Shown: in pieces, positions 9,333 through 17,381 of the stretch
How the letters are laid out: each line of letters opens with the position of its first letter
Numbering within the stretch: the stretch's first letter is position 1
Assembly (NCBI GenBank): GCA_030603165.1
Contig: JAUVYH010000014.1
Coordinates: 1-33,423 of the forward strand
DNA from: Fidelibacterota bacterium
Lineage (GTDB): Bacteria > Fidelibacterota > UBA2242
Direction of reading: 5' to 3'
Length of the DNA: 33,423 bases
Position numbers and translations under genes: made by a program
The notes under the pieces: model-generated
What the model was told of the DNA's origin: nothing
The model's database searches: none
The model's input: only the letters and a program-made list of their open reading frames with translations

Positions 9333-9378
9333 TAAAAAGCGGGAGTAAACCCAAAATGACGTTGAATTTTGGCAATGG
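9333..9378 (+). repeat. 46-bp direct repeat, copy 1
   Basis: Matches 11221-11266 in the same orientation at 43 of 46 positions, with the first 28 bases identical. The two copies bracket the restriction-modification genes. Confidence 0.9.
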
Positions 9379-9615
9379 CGTTGGGTTGATAATATTCCTG
9401 TTGATAAGGTAAAAACCTATGATTAATATGTGATTAACAATGAGATACGTAAAAACAGCCTGGAACATTATCCGAAGTATAAGCTCATATATAAGTAATT
9501 ATCCATCAATCTCAAGCATATGTTAGCCAATATAAAAGATTCTACGAAAAAAAATTGAGTGATTTAATAATAAGTTTATTTTAACTATATTAATGGAAAT
9601 AATTGAAAGTGGAAT

Positions 9616-10245
9616 ATGTCAGAGAAAATTAAAGAATTATTTTATGATGAAGAATGGAAATTGAAAATCCAAAAAAAATTACCCTATCTATTTCAAATTG
9701 CAGAAATTGATTCATCAAGAGCTGGTAAAGTAGGTATGGAGGTTGGATCTGTAAGGGAAAGAATATTAGTTTCATTAATTGTTGCTTATTTTGGCGAAGA
9801 TATTGTTGATTTAGAAATACCGATTACTGAAGCAGAAGTTGATGTTAAGGTAGGCAATAATCCAATATCAATAAAATCGTTAACAGGGAAATATTTTGGT
9901 GGTGTTAAATTAATTTGGACAGTTGATGAGGACAAAGCTATAGAATTTAGAAATAATTATTTCCCGAGTTGCGATATGTTATTTGTGAAGTTAAATTGGG
10001 AACATAAAGATAATTTATATTTAATTCCTATTGGAATACAAAAAGAAATATTTAATGAAATTGGTATAGAAAAATATATCAAATTACCTAAAAAGGGAAC
10101 AAATCCAAGAGGTGTAGAAATTAGCTCATATGCCTTGAAACTACTTTGTTTTAATAAATCAACACTAAAAATTGAAATAGAATGGGAGAAAATTGCAACA
10201 AATTATAACCCATATAAAAAGTGGCTTGATTATTGGAAGGAATAA
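9616..10245 (+). CDS. Type II restriction endonuclease, ThaI-like
   Basis: 209-aa protein that I assign to the ThaI (CGCG-cutting) endonuclease family from its overall pattern: the N-terminal KIQKKLPYLFQIAEIDSSRA, GMEVGSVRERILVSLI and a PD-(D/E)XK-like core in which EAEVDVKV (near residues 74-81) is followed by PISIKSLTG. The core acidic residues and the Lys of the SIK strand fit a nuclease active site. The methyltransferase gene starts 1 bp after its stop, a typical R-M arrangement. The gene is AT-rich compared with the housekeeping genes around it and lies between direct repeats, suggesting recent acquisition. Specificity for CGCG is inferred from family resemblance only. Confidence 0.7.
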   Translation: MSEKIKELFYDEEWKLKIQKKLPYLFQIAEIDSSRAGKVGMEVGSVRERILVSLIVAYFGEDIVDLEIPITEAEVDVKVGNNPISIKSLTGKYFGGVKLIWTVDEDKAIEFRNNYFPSCDMLFVKLNWEHKDNLYLIPIGIQKEIFNEIGIEKYIKLPKKGTNPRGVEISSYALKLLCFNKSTLKIEIEWEKIATNYNPYKKWLDYWKE

Positions 10246-10246
10246 A

Positions 10247-11152
10247 ATGTTAATAGAGAAGAAAAAAATAGGTACTAAAACAAGTTCATTTGGAACTTCC
10301 GGCCGTATCAATCACGATTCCACTAAATTTTATAAAAGCAGGTTGTATGAAGGCTTACATTCTGGGAAAAAGGTAAATTATATTGAAAATAAAATCCTTG
10401 AAAAGAATGTTAATAAATTTTTTTGTAAATCCAGTGAAAAAATGGATGAATTGCCTGATAATAGTATTCATTTAATGGTTACCTCACCTCCATACAATGT
10501 AACTAAAGAATATGATAATGACCTAAATCTTCAAGAATATCTGGAATTACTAAATACCGTCTGGAAAGAGACATATCGTGTTTTGGTCCCTGGTGGCCGT
10601 GCATGTATCAATGTTGCCAACCTTGGAAGAAAACCGTACATACCGCTTCATAGTTACATTATTGAAGGGATGCAGGAAATTGGTTATCTCATGCGTGGTG
10701 AAATAATATGGAACAAGGCTTCGAGTGCAAGTCCATCAACTGCATGGGGAAGTTGGCTTTCAGCAGCAAATCCCGTTTTAAGAGATATTCATGAATATAT
10801 TCTGATTTTTTCAAAAGATACTTATTCAAGAAAAAAAATTGATAAGGAAAACACAATTAGAAAAGAAGAATTTATAGAATGGACAAAGAGTGTATGGACA
10901 TTTTCAGCTGTATCAGCGAGACAAATCGGACATCCTGCTCCATTTCCTGAAGAATTGCCTCGTCGTTTGATTCAATTATATACTTTCAAAGACGATATTG
11001 TTCTAGATCCTTTTGCAGGAAGTGGGTCAACCTGTCTGAGAGCATTAAAAGATAAACGAAATTATATTGGGTATGATACTAATCCTGATTATGTAAAATT
11101 AGCCGAAAAAAGAATTCATAATTATACAAGTCAATTGCGATTATTTAAATAA
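10247..11152 (+). CDS. DNA methyltransferase (N4-cytosine/N6-adenine, beta class)
   Basis: 301-aa SAM-dependent DNA methyltransferase. Motif IV TSPPYN (79-84) precedes motif I DPFAGSGST (254-262), the beta-class order. TSPPY is more typical of N4-cytosine than N6-adenine enzymes, which fits a CGCG-type target. The target-recognition region lies between the motifs. I chose the ATG at 10247, preceded by GGAAGG at 10235-10240; the open frame extends to a TTG at 10193 inside the endonuclease gene, but that start would add 18 residues without motifs. It protects host DNA from the endonuclease encoded 1 bp upstream. AT-rich like its partner. Confidence 0.93.
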   Translation: MLIEKKKIGTKTSSFGTSGRINHDSTKFYKSRLYEGLHSGKKVNYIENKILEKNVNKFFCKSSEKMDELPDNSIHLMVTSPPYNVTKEYDNDLNLQEYLELLNTVWKETYRVLVPGGRACINVANLGRKPYIPLHSYIIEGMQEIGYLMRGEIIWNKASSASPSTAWGSWLSAANPVLRDIHEYILIFSKDTYSRKKIDKENTIRKEEFIEWTKSVWTFSAVSARQIGHPAPFPEELPRRLIQLYTFKDDIVLDPFAGSGSTCLRALKDKRNYIGYDTNPDYVKLAEKRIHNYTSQLRLFK

Positions 11153-11220
11153 TGGTTAACTAATTCATGTTATAGCTGTAAAAGATATTTGATTTAAATA
11201 GGTTTATGCAAATGGGTAAA

Positions 11221-11266
11221 TAAAAAGCGGGAGTAAACCCAAAATGACTTTGAGTTTTGACAATGG
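11221..11266 (+). repeat. 46-bp direct repeat, copy 2
   Basis: Same orientation as 9333-9378 with three mismatches. It lies 68 bp after the methyltransferase stop, just before a long imperfect hairpin. Confidence 0.9.
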
Positions 11267-11310
11267 AATCTTATGCGATATAAAAACTACACGTATAGAG
11301 AAAATATAAA

Positions 11311-11352
11311 CAATTGTTTATATACGCCCAATTTGGCGGTATAAGAACAATG
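11311..11352. repeat. Imperfect attC-like hairpin
   Basis: The arm CAATTGTTTATATACGCC (11311-11328) pairs with GGCGGTATAAGAACAATG (11335-11352) across a 6-nt loop, with several mismatches and an unpaired G. A CGTTAGC motif follows at 11365-11371. A long imperfect stem with an extrahelical base next to a GTTRRR-like box resembles an integron attC site, but the box is not canonical. Confidence 0.45.
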
Positions 11353-11436
11353 ATTATACACAAACGTTAGCGGTTATTGAAAAGAGAGATTTCGGCAATC
11401 ATAAAAATCAGATTATCTTTGCAAAAAGGATTTTAG

Positions 11437-12075
11437 ATGACAAATATTGAGAAAAATACAAATATAGACTTTTATAACAAAATTGCCGAAGTACTGAAAA
11501 GTGCACGCAAAAATATTGTTCAAACTGCTAATACAACAGTGGTTTGTACCTATTTTGAAATTGGTAAAATGATTGTTGAAGAAGAACAAAAAGGGAAAGA
11601 ACGTGCAGAATACGGAAAGCAATTATTAAAAGGGTTGTCAACGAAATTAACTATTGAATTTGGTAAGGGTTTTTCTGTGACTAATCTTCAACAGATGAAG
11701 AATTTCTATAATGTTTATGGAAAACAACAGACACTGTCTGCTAAATCTGAGGACAATAAAAACACATTAATAAAAAACTCAAATTTTCAATTAAGTTGGT
11801 CTCATTATTTACGATTAATGCGGATTGACAATCTTGATGAAAGGAAATTCTATGAGATAGAAGCAGAAGAAAATAATTGGAGTTTAAGAGAATTACAAAG
11901 GCAATTTGATAGTGCTTTATATGAAAGATTAGTACTTAGTAGAGATAAAAAAGGCGTAAAAGAATTATCAGAAAAAGGACAAGTAGTCGCAAAACCTGAA
12001 GATTCAATAAAAGACCCTTACATTTTAGAATTTGTTGGACTTCCTGCCGCAACCCGCTACTGTCCATATGCGTAA
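11437..12075 (+). pseudogene. Truncated YhcG/DUF1016-family protein (N-terminal domain only)
   Basis: 212 codons. Residues ~10-165 match the DUF1016 N-terminal domain of YhcG-type proteins (FEIGKMIVEEEQKG, YGKQLLKGLSTKL, NLQQMKNFYNVY, LSWSHYLRLMRIDN, NNWSLRELQRQFDSALYERL). Full family members are ~340-370 aa and carry a C-terminal PD-(D/E)XK nuclease domain that begins soon after DPYILEFVGL. Here homology stops at that point (about base 12042) and ten unrelated residues lead to a stop, so the nuclease domain is lost. YhcG genes often sit near restriction-modification loci. The gene is AT-rich like the adjacent R-M pair. Whether the N-terminal domain is still functional is unknown. Confidence 0.85.
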
Positions 12076-12299
12076 CCGTCAGAATGAAAACAATGACGAT
12101 AAAAAAACACAAGGCAAGGGCATCCCTTCAGACGACTTTATCTCTTGGTTTTTCAAGATTTTAAGGGACTATTCTTTCACAATATTCATCTTACTTTTCT
12201 ATGGGTATTTTTAAAACAATAATACCAACGATATTTGCATATCCCATTTGCGCCAAGTAAATTTATATCAGCTATTTTTTTAAATGCGAGGTATGAGAG

Positions 12300-13481
12300 T
12301 TGGATATTTTTCAAAAGTGTTATGATTTTACAGACGCAAAAATTGCCAGGGAGCAAGGGTATTACCCTTATTTTATTCCATTTTCGGGTGGCGATGATAC
12401 CGTCATGGTTTATAATGGTTCCGCAAAAATCATGATCGGATCAAATAATTATCTTGGACTGACTCATCACCCGGAAGTTCTGAAAGCCGCCCAAAGCGCA
12501 TTAATGGAATACGGGACCGGAAGAACTGGCAGCCGTTTTTTAAACGGAACGCTTGATATACACGAACAATTTGAAACAGAATTGGCAGAGTTTGTAGGTA
12601 AACAGGCAGCCTTGATTTTTTCAACAGGTTTTATGACAAATTTGGGTACTATTGCGACTATTCTTGGAAAAGATGATGTTGTGATTATTGATAAGCTTGA
12701 TCACGCCAGTATTCTTGATGGCTGCAACTTATCAGGAGCGCGTATATTGCGTTATAGGCATAATGACCCCGATGATTTGAAGAAAAAATTAGAAAATCTT
12801 CCAAAAGATGTCGGTAAACTGGTAATTGTCGATGGGGTTTTCTCAATGGAAGGTGATATTGCCAAACTGCCGGAGATTTGTGAAATTGTGAAAAGCGCCG
12901 GTGCGCGGCTGATGGTGGACGATGCTCATTCCATTGGAGTTCTGGGACCGGAAGGTAATGGAACGGCGGCACATTTTGGGTTAACCGATCAGGTGGACCT
13001 GATCATGGGGACCTTTTCAAAGTCCTTTGGAGCAGTCGGTGGATTTATAGCCGGTGATGCGGATGTTGTTGATTATATTAAGCACCATTCTAGGAGCATG
13101 ATCTTTACAGCCAGTTTACCGCCCAGCGTTGTTGCTTCTACCCGCGCAGCTCTGAAAATTATTAAATCCGAACCGAAACGCCGGCAACGCTTGTGGGAAA
13201 TCGGCACATATATGAGGGCAGGTTATCAGAAGTTGGGATTCGATACATCCACCAGTGAAACGCCGATTATTCCGGTTATTATTGGTGATAATATGAAAAC
13301 CTTTGCGTTTTGGAAAATGTTATTTGAAGAGGGTGTTTATGCAAATGCGGTTATTTCTCCTGCCGTTCCCGGCAATTCGGCTCGTTTGAGAACCAGTTAT
13401 ATTGCCACCCATACCCAGAAACAATTGGATTTCGTGCTGGAAAAATTTCATAAAATTGGAAAAAAACTGGCGGTTATTTGA
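12300..13481 (+). CDS. PLP-dependent alpha-oxoamine synthase (serine palmitoyltransferase-like)
   Basis: 393-aa fold-type I PLP enzyme that condenses an amino acid with an acyl thioester. Seen: IGSNNYLGL (46-54), YGTGRTGSRFLNGTLDIHE (71-89), DHAS (134-137), the PLP-binding Asp in VDDAHSIG (206-213) and the Schiff-base Lys241 in TFSKSFGAVGG. The TGSRFLNGTLDIH segment resembles Bacteroidota serine palmitoyltransferases (sphingolipid base synthesis) more than BioF or Kbl, but motif reading alone cannot exclude those. The start is TTG at 12300 with GAGG at 12288-12291; the nearby ATGs at 12283 and 12293 are out of frame. The Ig-like lipoprotein gene follows 26 bp later. Confidence 0.85.
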   Translation: MDIFQKCYDFTDAKIAREQGYYPYFIPFSGGDDTVMVYNGSAKIMIGSNNYLGLTHHPEVLKAAQSALMEYGTGRTGSRFLNGTLDIHEQFETELAEFVGKQAALIFSTGFMTNLGTIATILGKDDVVIIDKLDHASILDGCNLSGARILRYRHNDPDDLKKKLENLPKDVGKLVIVDGVFSMEGDIAKLPEICEIVKSAGARLMVDDAHSIGVLGPEGNGTAAHFGLTDQVDLIMGTFSKSFGAVGGFIAGDADVVDYIKHHSRSMIFTASLPPSVVASTRAALKIIKSEPKRRQRLWEIGTYMRAGYQKLGFDTSTSETPIIPVIIGDNMKTFAFWKMLFEEGVYANAVISPAVPGNSARLRTSYIATHTQKQLDFVLEKFHKIGKKLAVI

Positions 13482-13507
13482 GCGCCGCTGACAGTTAAAG
13501 AAAAAGA

Positions 13508-15205
13508 TTGAGACATTATCAATACAGCATATTATCAAAACAGTCTTCAGGATTGTGGCGGCTGATTTTATCCGTGTTCCTGGCTGGCTGCGCGGCGCAA
13601 GGACCGCCCGGCGGGGGACCGGTAGATAAAACCGGACCGGAATTACTGTCCACATTTCCGCTTAATGGGGCGACCAATGTCAGCCCGACTACGACGGTTA
13701 CATTGGCGTTCACCGAACTGATCGAACCTCGTTCCGCGGAAGGGAATCTCGTGATAATGCCAGCCCTGAAAAGAACACCGGGAATCAAAGCGAACCGGAA
13801 AAAGCTGACGATCAATTTTTATGATCCACTAAAAGAAAACACAACTTACATTCTGAGTTTTGGGAGAAATATTCGGGATTATCAGAAAAATACAACGGAG
13901 TCCAATGTCACACTGGCATTTTCAACGGGAGATTCACTTGACCTGGGGCAAATTGCAGGAGAGGTCTTCAATATCCCGAAAAAGCATTTTGCCTGTGTTC
14001 GGGCATATCGGAAAAGCGGCAGCTTTCCCGATTCAATTCTGGGGGTTCAGCCCGATTATGTCACGGCAGTTGAATCCAATGGAAATTACCGGTTCACAAA
14101 TATCGCAACAGGCGACTACCGATTGCTGGCAATTGCATCACAGGCGCCCAGAATTCCATTTGTAACCGCAGACAATCTTATTGCAACAGCGCCGGTTGAT
14201 CCGGTGACGATAAAACGTCGCGATGATTTTGTTCAGGATATCAATTTCCGGCTCGGAACAATGTATATAAACCAGTTCAGCCTGCAATCAGCGTCACTTG
14301 TGGAAAACAGACTGGAACTGGTATTTTCACGTTCCCTAAACGATCAATTAAGTCAAAATGCTAAAATCCGCTTAAATGAACCGGGACAGGCACAGATTCA
14401 ATCATTCTGGATAAATGATACGGATCAACGCTATGCCTATGTTACATTCAGGGGGTTGACGGCAGAACAGGAATACACATTGCTGGTGGACAGTGTGTTT
14501 GACAGCTTCGGTGAAAAGATTTCAGCTCCGGATAATGCAGTTGGATTTTTATACACAGAGCAAGCCGATACTGTTGAACCGAAAATAGAATCCTCGGTTC
14601 CAAACAGGGGAGCGAAAGATATAAGATTAAATGCCGGTATTCGGCTGAATTTTTCAGAAGCAGTGATAAACGGTGACCCGGAATCGTCAATCAGTCTGAT
14701 TAAAGAGGACAGCCTGATAGTTCCCTGCCGGTATGACTGGCTGGATGGGAATTCCCTCAAAATGACGCCGGAATCGAAGATGTCTTCTAAAACTGCTTAT
14801 AAACTCGTTATGAATACATCCGGCTGGACAGATATCGCCGGTAATTATTTTGAGGATTCACTGCTGACAATTTCTTTCATCACAGCGGACGCCAATAGTT
14901 ACGGCAGCATTACCGGTGAAATCAAGGCGCGGTCGGCTGTAGGTCAGGCGCTTGTGATTGGCAGCCGAATCGAAAAAAAGGAAGAAACAGCGATGGTATT
15001 TCCTTCGGAATCCGGGCAATACGAGATTGAGGATTTATTGCCGGGTCGATATCAATTCGAAATCTGGGAGGATCTCAATCAAAACGGTCGCTGGGATCCC
15101 GGGCGTCTAATGCCCTTTCAGACGGCAGAGCCATATATATCCTATCCGGACTGGATCAATGTCAGAGCGCGCTGGGAAACCGCAGAAGTAAATTGGACCT
15201 ATTAA
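13508..15205 (+). CDS. Ig-like domain lipoprotein (SbsA-type Ig domains)
   Basis: 565-aa envelope protein. The signal peptide ends in the lipobox LAGC (Cys28), followed by the glycine/proline-rich linker AAQGPPGGGPVDKTGPELL typical of this family in the FCB group. Domains in order: an SbsA-like Ig domain (~42-140), a carboxypeptidase-regulatory-like beta-sandwich (~147-215), a second Ig-like region (~250-340), a third SbsA Ig domain (~352-455, starting at DTVEPKIESSVPNRG), and a C-terminal regulatory-like domain (~463-540) with DLNQNGRWDPG. Exact function is unknown; a cell-surface or periplasmic structural role is usually assumed. The start TTG at 13508 is tentative. The dapF ATG lies 2 bp after the stop. 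Confidence 0.82.
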   Translation: MRHYQYSILSKQSSGLWRLILSVFLAGCAAQGPPGGGPVDKTGPELLSTFPLNGATNVSPTTTVTLAFTELIEPRSAEGNLVIMPALKRTPGIKANRKKLTINFYDPLKENTTYILSFGRNIRDYQKNTTESNVTLAFSTGDSLDLGQIAGEVFNIPKKHFACVRAYRKSGSFPDSILGVQPDYVTAVESNGNYRFTNIATGDYRLLAIASQAPRIPFVTADNLIATAPVDPVTIKRRDDFVQDINFRLGTMYINQFSLQSASLVENRLELVFSRSLNDQLSQNAKIRLNEPGQAQIQSFWINDTDQRYAYVTFRGLTAEQEYTLLVDSVFDSFGEKISAPDNAVGFLYTEQADTVEPKIESSVPNRGAKDIRLNAGIRLNFSEAVINGDPESSISLIKEDSLIVPCRYDWLDGNSLKMTPESKMSSKTAYKLVMNTSGWTDIAGNYFEDSLLTISFITADANSYGSITGEIKARSAVGQALVIGSRIEKKEETAMVFPSESGQYEIEDLLPGRYQFEIWEDLNQNGRWDPGRLMPFQTAEPYISYPDWINVRARWETAEVNWTY

Positions 15206-15207
15206 AG

Positions 15208-15969
15208 ATGAAAATACAATTCTGGAAAGTGGAAGCTGCGGGAAACGATTTTATTATGATCGATTACCGTAAGACGCTTTTCAGGGAGAGTTTGTCTAAA
15301 ATGGCAATCCGGCTGGCAAATCGGCGATTGGAAATTGGCGGAGACGGTGTTATATTCATTGAAGAAAAAAGTGGCGTTGATTTTTTTATGGCGTATTACA
15401 ATGCCGATGGAACCGGTCCGGTGATGTGCGGAAACGGCGCCCGGGCGGCGCTTTATTTTGTCTTTGAATATGGAATCTGCCGGAAGGAATCTTACCGATT
15501 TATGGCTGCTGACGGTGAACATTTGGGGGTTATTGCCGACGGCAAAGTTTCGCTGACGATAAAAATAACCGGGAATCTTGAAAAAATTATATTGGGTGGC
15601 GAAACAGCTTATTTTATAAACACCGGCGTTACTCATCTGGCCCGAATCAGCAATAATATTGAATCTCTGGATATTTATGCAGAATCGCCTGATTTGAGAA
15701 AAACGTATGACGCCAATATCAATTATATTGAAAAAATAGATGAGAGCCGCTGGAAAATCCGCACGTATGAACGAGGAGTCGAGGACGAAACTCTGGCGTG
15801 TGGAACCGGCGCTACCGCATCGGCGATGATTATTAACCAAATTTTTCATGATCCCTTTCCGATCACTTTGCAAGCCCGCGGCGGCGACCTTGTGATTGAT
15901 ACCGAAGACGATCATGTATGGTTGAGTGGACCAGTGCGAAAGATCTATGAAGGAAATATTGAAATATGA
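15208..15969 (+). CDS. dapF: Diaminopimelate epimerase
   Basis: 253-aa cytoplasmic enzyme converting LL-diaminopimelate to meso-diaminopimelate for lysine and peptidoglycan synthesis. Both catalytic cysteines are visible in their family motifs: Cys74 in VMCGNGARA and Cys198 in LACGTGATAS. The N-terminal AAGNDFIMID motif is intact. I chose the ATG at 15208 rather than the in-frame TTG at 15193, because it matches the usual N-terminus and lies directly after the upstream stop. It is probably co-transcribed with the lipoprotein gene before it and the guanylyltransferase after it (21-bp gap). Confidence 0.95.
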   Translation: MKIQFWKVEAAGNDFIMIDYRKTLFRESLSKMAIRLANRRLEIGGDGVIFIEEKSGVDFFMAYYNADGTGPVMCGNGARAALYFVFEYGICRKESYRFMAADGEHLGVIADGKVSLTIKITGNLEKIILGGETAYFINTGVTHLARISNNIESLDIYAESPDLRKTYDANINYIEKIDESRWKIRTYERGVEDETLACGTGATASAMIINQIFHDPFPITLQARGGDLVIDTEDDHVWLSGPVRKIYEGNIEI

Positions 15970-15990
15970 ACATAGAAACGAGGTGATATT

Positions 15991-17058
15991 ATGTATGCTG
16001 TAATCATGGCTGGCGGAGTTGGAAAACGTTTTTGGCCCAGGAGCCGCAAAGAGCGTCCTAAGCAGCTGCTGGATATTGTATCAGATCAGTCGATGTTGAA
16101 ATTAACCTATGAGCGATTAAAAGAAATCACTGACGAGAAGAAGATATTTATTGTAGCGGGTCAATGCCTGTATGAACCGATTTTGCAGGAATTACCGGAT
16201 TTGCCGGTTAAAAACTTAATTATTGAACCGAGTGGAAAAAACACAGCGCCCTGCATCGGTCTGGCAGCTACAACAATTATCCAAAAAGATCCGAATGCTG
16301 TTATAGGCATATTTCCTGCGGATCACCTCATTGTTGATGAAAACTCTTTCAGGAAAGCCGTCCATCAGGGAGTTCAATTTGCCAGGGATCATGTGGCGCT
16401 GGTGACCTTTGGGATTATGCCGAACCGACCGGCAACCGGTTATGGTTATATTCAATACAGTAAAAAGGATGCAGTCTATAAAGATGTAATATATAAGGTC
16501 AAGACCTTTGCCGAAAAACCCAATCTGCCAACCGCAAAACGTTTTTTGGAAAGCGGAGAGTTCCTCTGGAACAGCGGTATGTTCATCTGGAAAGCGGATA
16601 ATATTCTAAATTCGATTAAGCTGTTTTTGCCCGAACTGCATGAGAGCCTTCAGACAATTGCCAAGGCAATGGATACTCCCAAATACACGAAAGTCCTGAA
16701 GAAGCAATGGGCGACAATTCACAGTGAATCGATTGATTACGGCGTTATGGAAAAAGCCAAGAATGTATATGTTGTCCGAAGCACGTTTGACTGGAGCGAT
16801 GTCGGTAGCTGGGATGCGGTTTACGAGATCAAAGAAAAGGACAAGAACGGAAACGTAATTATTGGCGATGTGGTTACGATGAACACGAAAAATTCATATA
16901 TTTATTCCCGTAAAAATTTAATATCAACAATTGGAGTTAAAGACCTTATCATTATTCAGTCCAAGGATGCCATCCTTATCGTGAACCGCAATGAGTCGGA
17001 ACAGGTGAAAGACCTGGTCGATCTGTTGGAACGGAAAAATCATAACGAACATACATAG
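15991..17058 (+). CDS. Mannose-1-phosphate guanylyltransferase
   Basis: 355-aa nucleotidyltransferase making GDP-mannose from mannose-1-phosphate and GTP, feeding glycan and GDP-fucose synthesis. Seen: the nucleotide-binding loop GGVGKRFWPRSR then PKQLL (8-27), IFPADHLI, FAEKPNLPTA, FLWNSGMFIWKA, SIDYGVMEKA and FDWSDVGSWDAV, all typical of ManC/RfbM-type GMPs. There is no C-terminal isomerase domain, so it is a monofunctional short form. GAGGTGAT lies upstream of the ATG. The next gene starts 3 bp after its stop. Confidence 0.95.
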   Translation: MYAVIMAGGVGKRFWPRSRKERPKQLLDIVSDQSMLKLTYERLKEITDEKKIFIVAGQCLYEPILQELPDLPVKNLIIEPSGKNTAPCIGLAATTIIQKDPNAVIGIFPADHLIVDENSFRKAVHQGVQFARDHVALVTFGIMPNRPATGYGYIQYSKKDAVYKDVIYKVKTFAEKPNLPTAKRFLESGEFLWNSGMFIWKADNILNSIKLFLPELHESLQTIAKAMDTPKYTKVLKKQWATIHSESIDYGVMEKAKNVYVVRSTFDWSDVGSWDAVYEIKEKDKNGNVIIGDVVTMNTKNSYIYSRKNLISTIGVKDLIIIQSKDAILIVNRNESEQVKDLVDLLERKNHNEHT

Positions 17059-17061
17059 AAA

Positions 17062-17355
17062 ATGAACCTGAAAAAATATTCGAAGAATAAATTACTGGGT
17101 TTAAAAATCGAGCTGGAAGCGCTTTATGAAAAACTCGGTTATACCGTGGTGTACGGCAAGGGCAGTTTTAAGGACGGCACATGCCTGATTGAAAAAGACA
17201 AAAAGGTTGTTATCAACCAATATACACCCCTGGACCTGCAGACGGATTTTATGATCGAACAGCTCAGCAAAATGGATCTCTCCAATGTGTATGTTCTGCC
17301 GGTGATCCGGGAATTGGTCGATGATAAAAGGACGCTGTTCGAGGCGGTAAGATAA
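17062..17355 (+). CDS. Small conserved protein of unknown function
   Basis: 97 aa, no signal peptide or membrane segment. A short N-terminal helix (KKYSKNKLLGLKIELEALYE) is followed by a beta-rich stretch, TVVYGKGSFKDGTCLIEKDK and KVVINQYTPL. Similar small proteins with a YGKGxFKxGxC pattern occur in Bacteroidota-type genomes, but I do not know a function. It starts 3 bp after the guanylyltransferase and is followed directly by a terminator, so it is the last gene of the dapF operon. Confidence 0.75.
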   Translation: MNLKKYSKNKLLGLKIELEALYEKLGYTVVYGKGSFKDGTCLIEKDKKVVINQYTPLDLQTDFMIEQLSKMDLSNVYVLPVIRELVDDKRTLFEAVR

Positions 17356-17359
17356 AATT

Positions 17360-17378
17360 AAAGGGCGCCGCCCTTTTT
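17360..17378 (+). terminator. Rho-independent terminator
   Basis: AAAGGGC (17360-17366) and GCCCTTT (17370-17376) form a 7-bp stem with a GCC loop, followed by Ts. It lies 5 bp after the small conserved gene and can also serve the convergent minus-strand gene ending at 17382, since the reverse strand reads into TTTAATTTTA. Confidence 0.85.
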
Positions 17379-17381
17379 ACA

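Larger units (their letters stand above)
8955..9615. other. AT-rich intergenic region at the left edge of the accessory island
   Basis: No convincing gene. It contains a hairpin at 9140-9177, the first copy of a 46-bp direct repeat (9333-9378), and a GTTAGC motif at 9522-9527 that recurs after the restriction-modification genes. The short minus-strand open frame across 9283-9468 shows no recognisable features. Broken-frame residues around 9350-9500 may be gene debris. Confidence 0.6.

Noticed and set aside
9283-9468. 61-codon hydrophobic minus-strand frame
   Set aside because: It covers the 46-bp direct repeat, which also occurs outside this frame, and has no supporting start site.
12032-12214. 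60-codon frame after the truncated YhcG gene
   Set aside because: No recognisable domain or ribosome-binding site; probably debris in the 12076-12299 gap, where I see no gene.
15202-15915. 237-codon minus-strand open frame
   Set aside because: It is antisense to dapF, which has both catalytic cysteine motifs.
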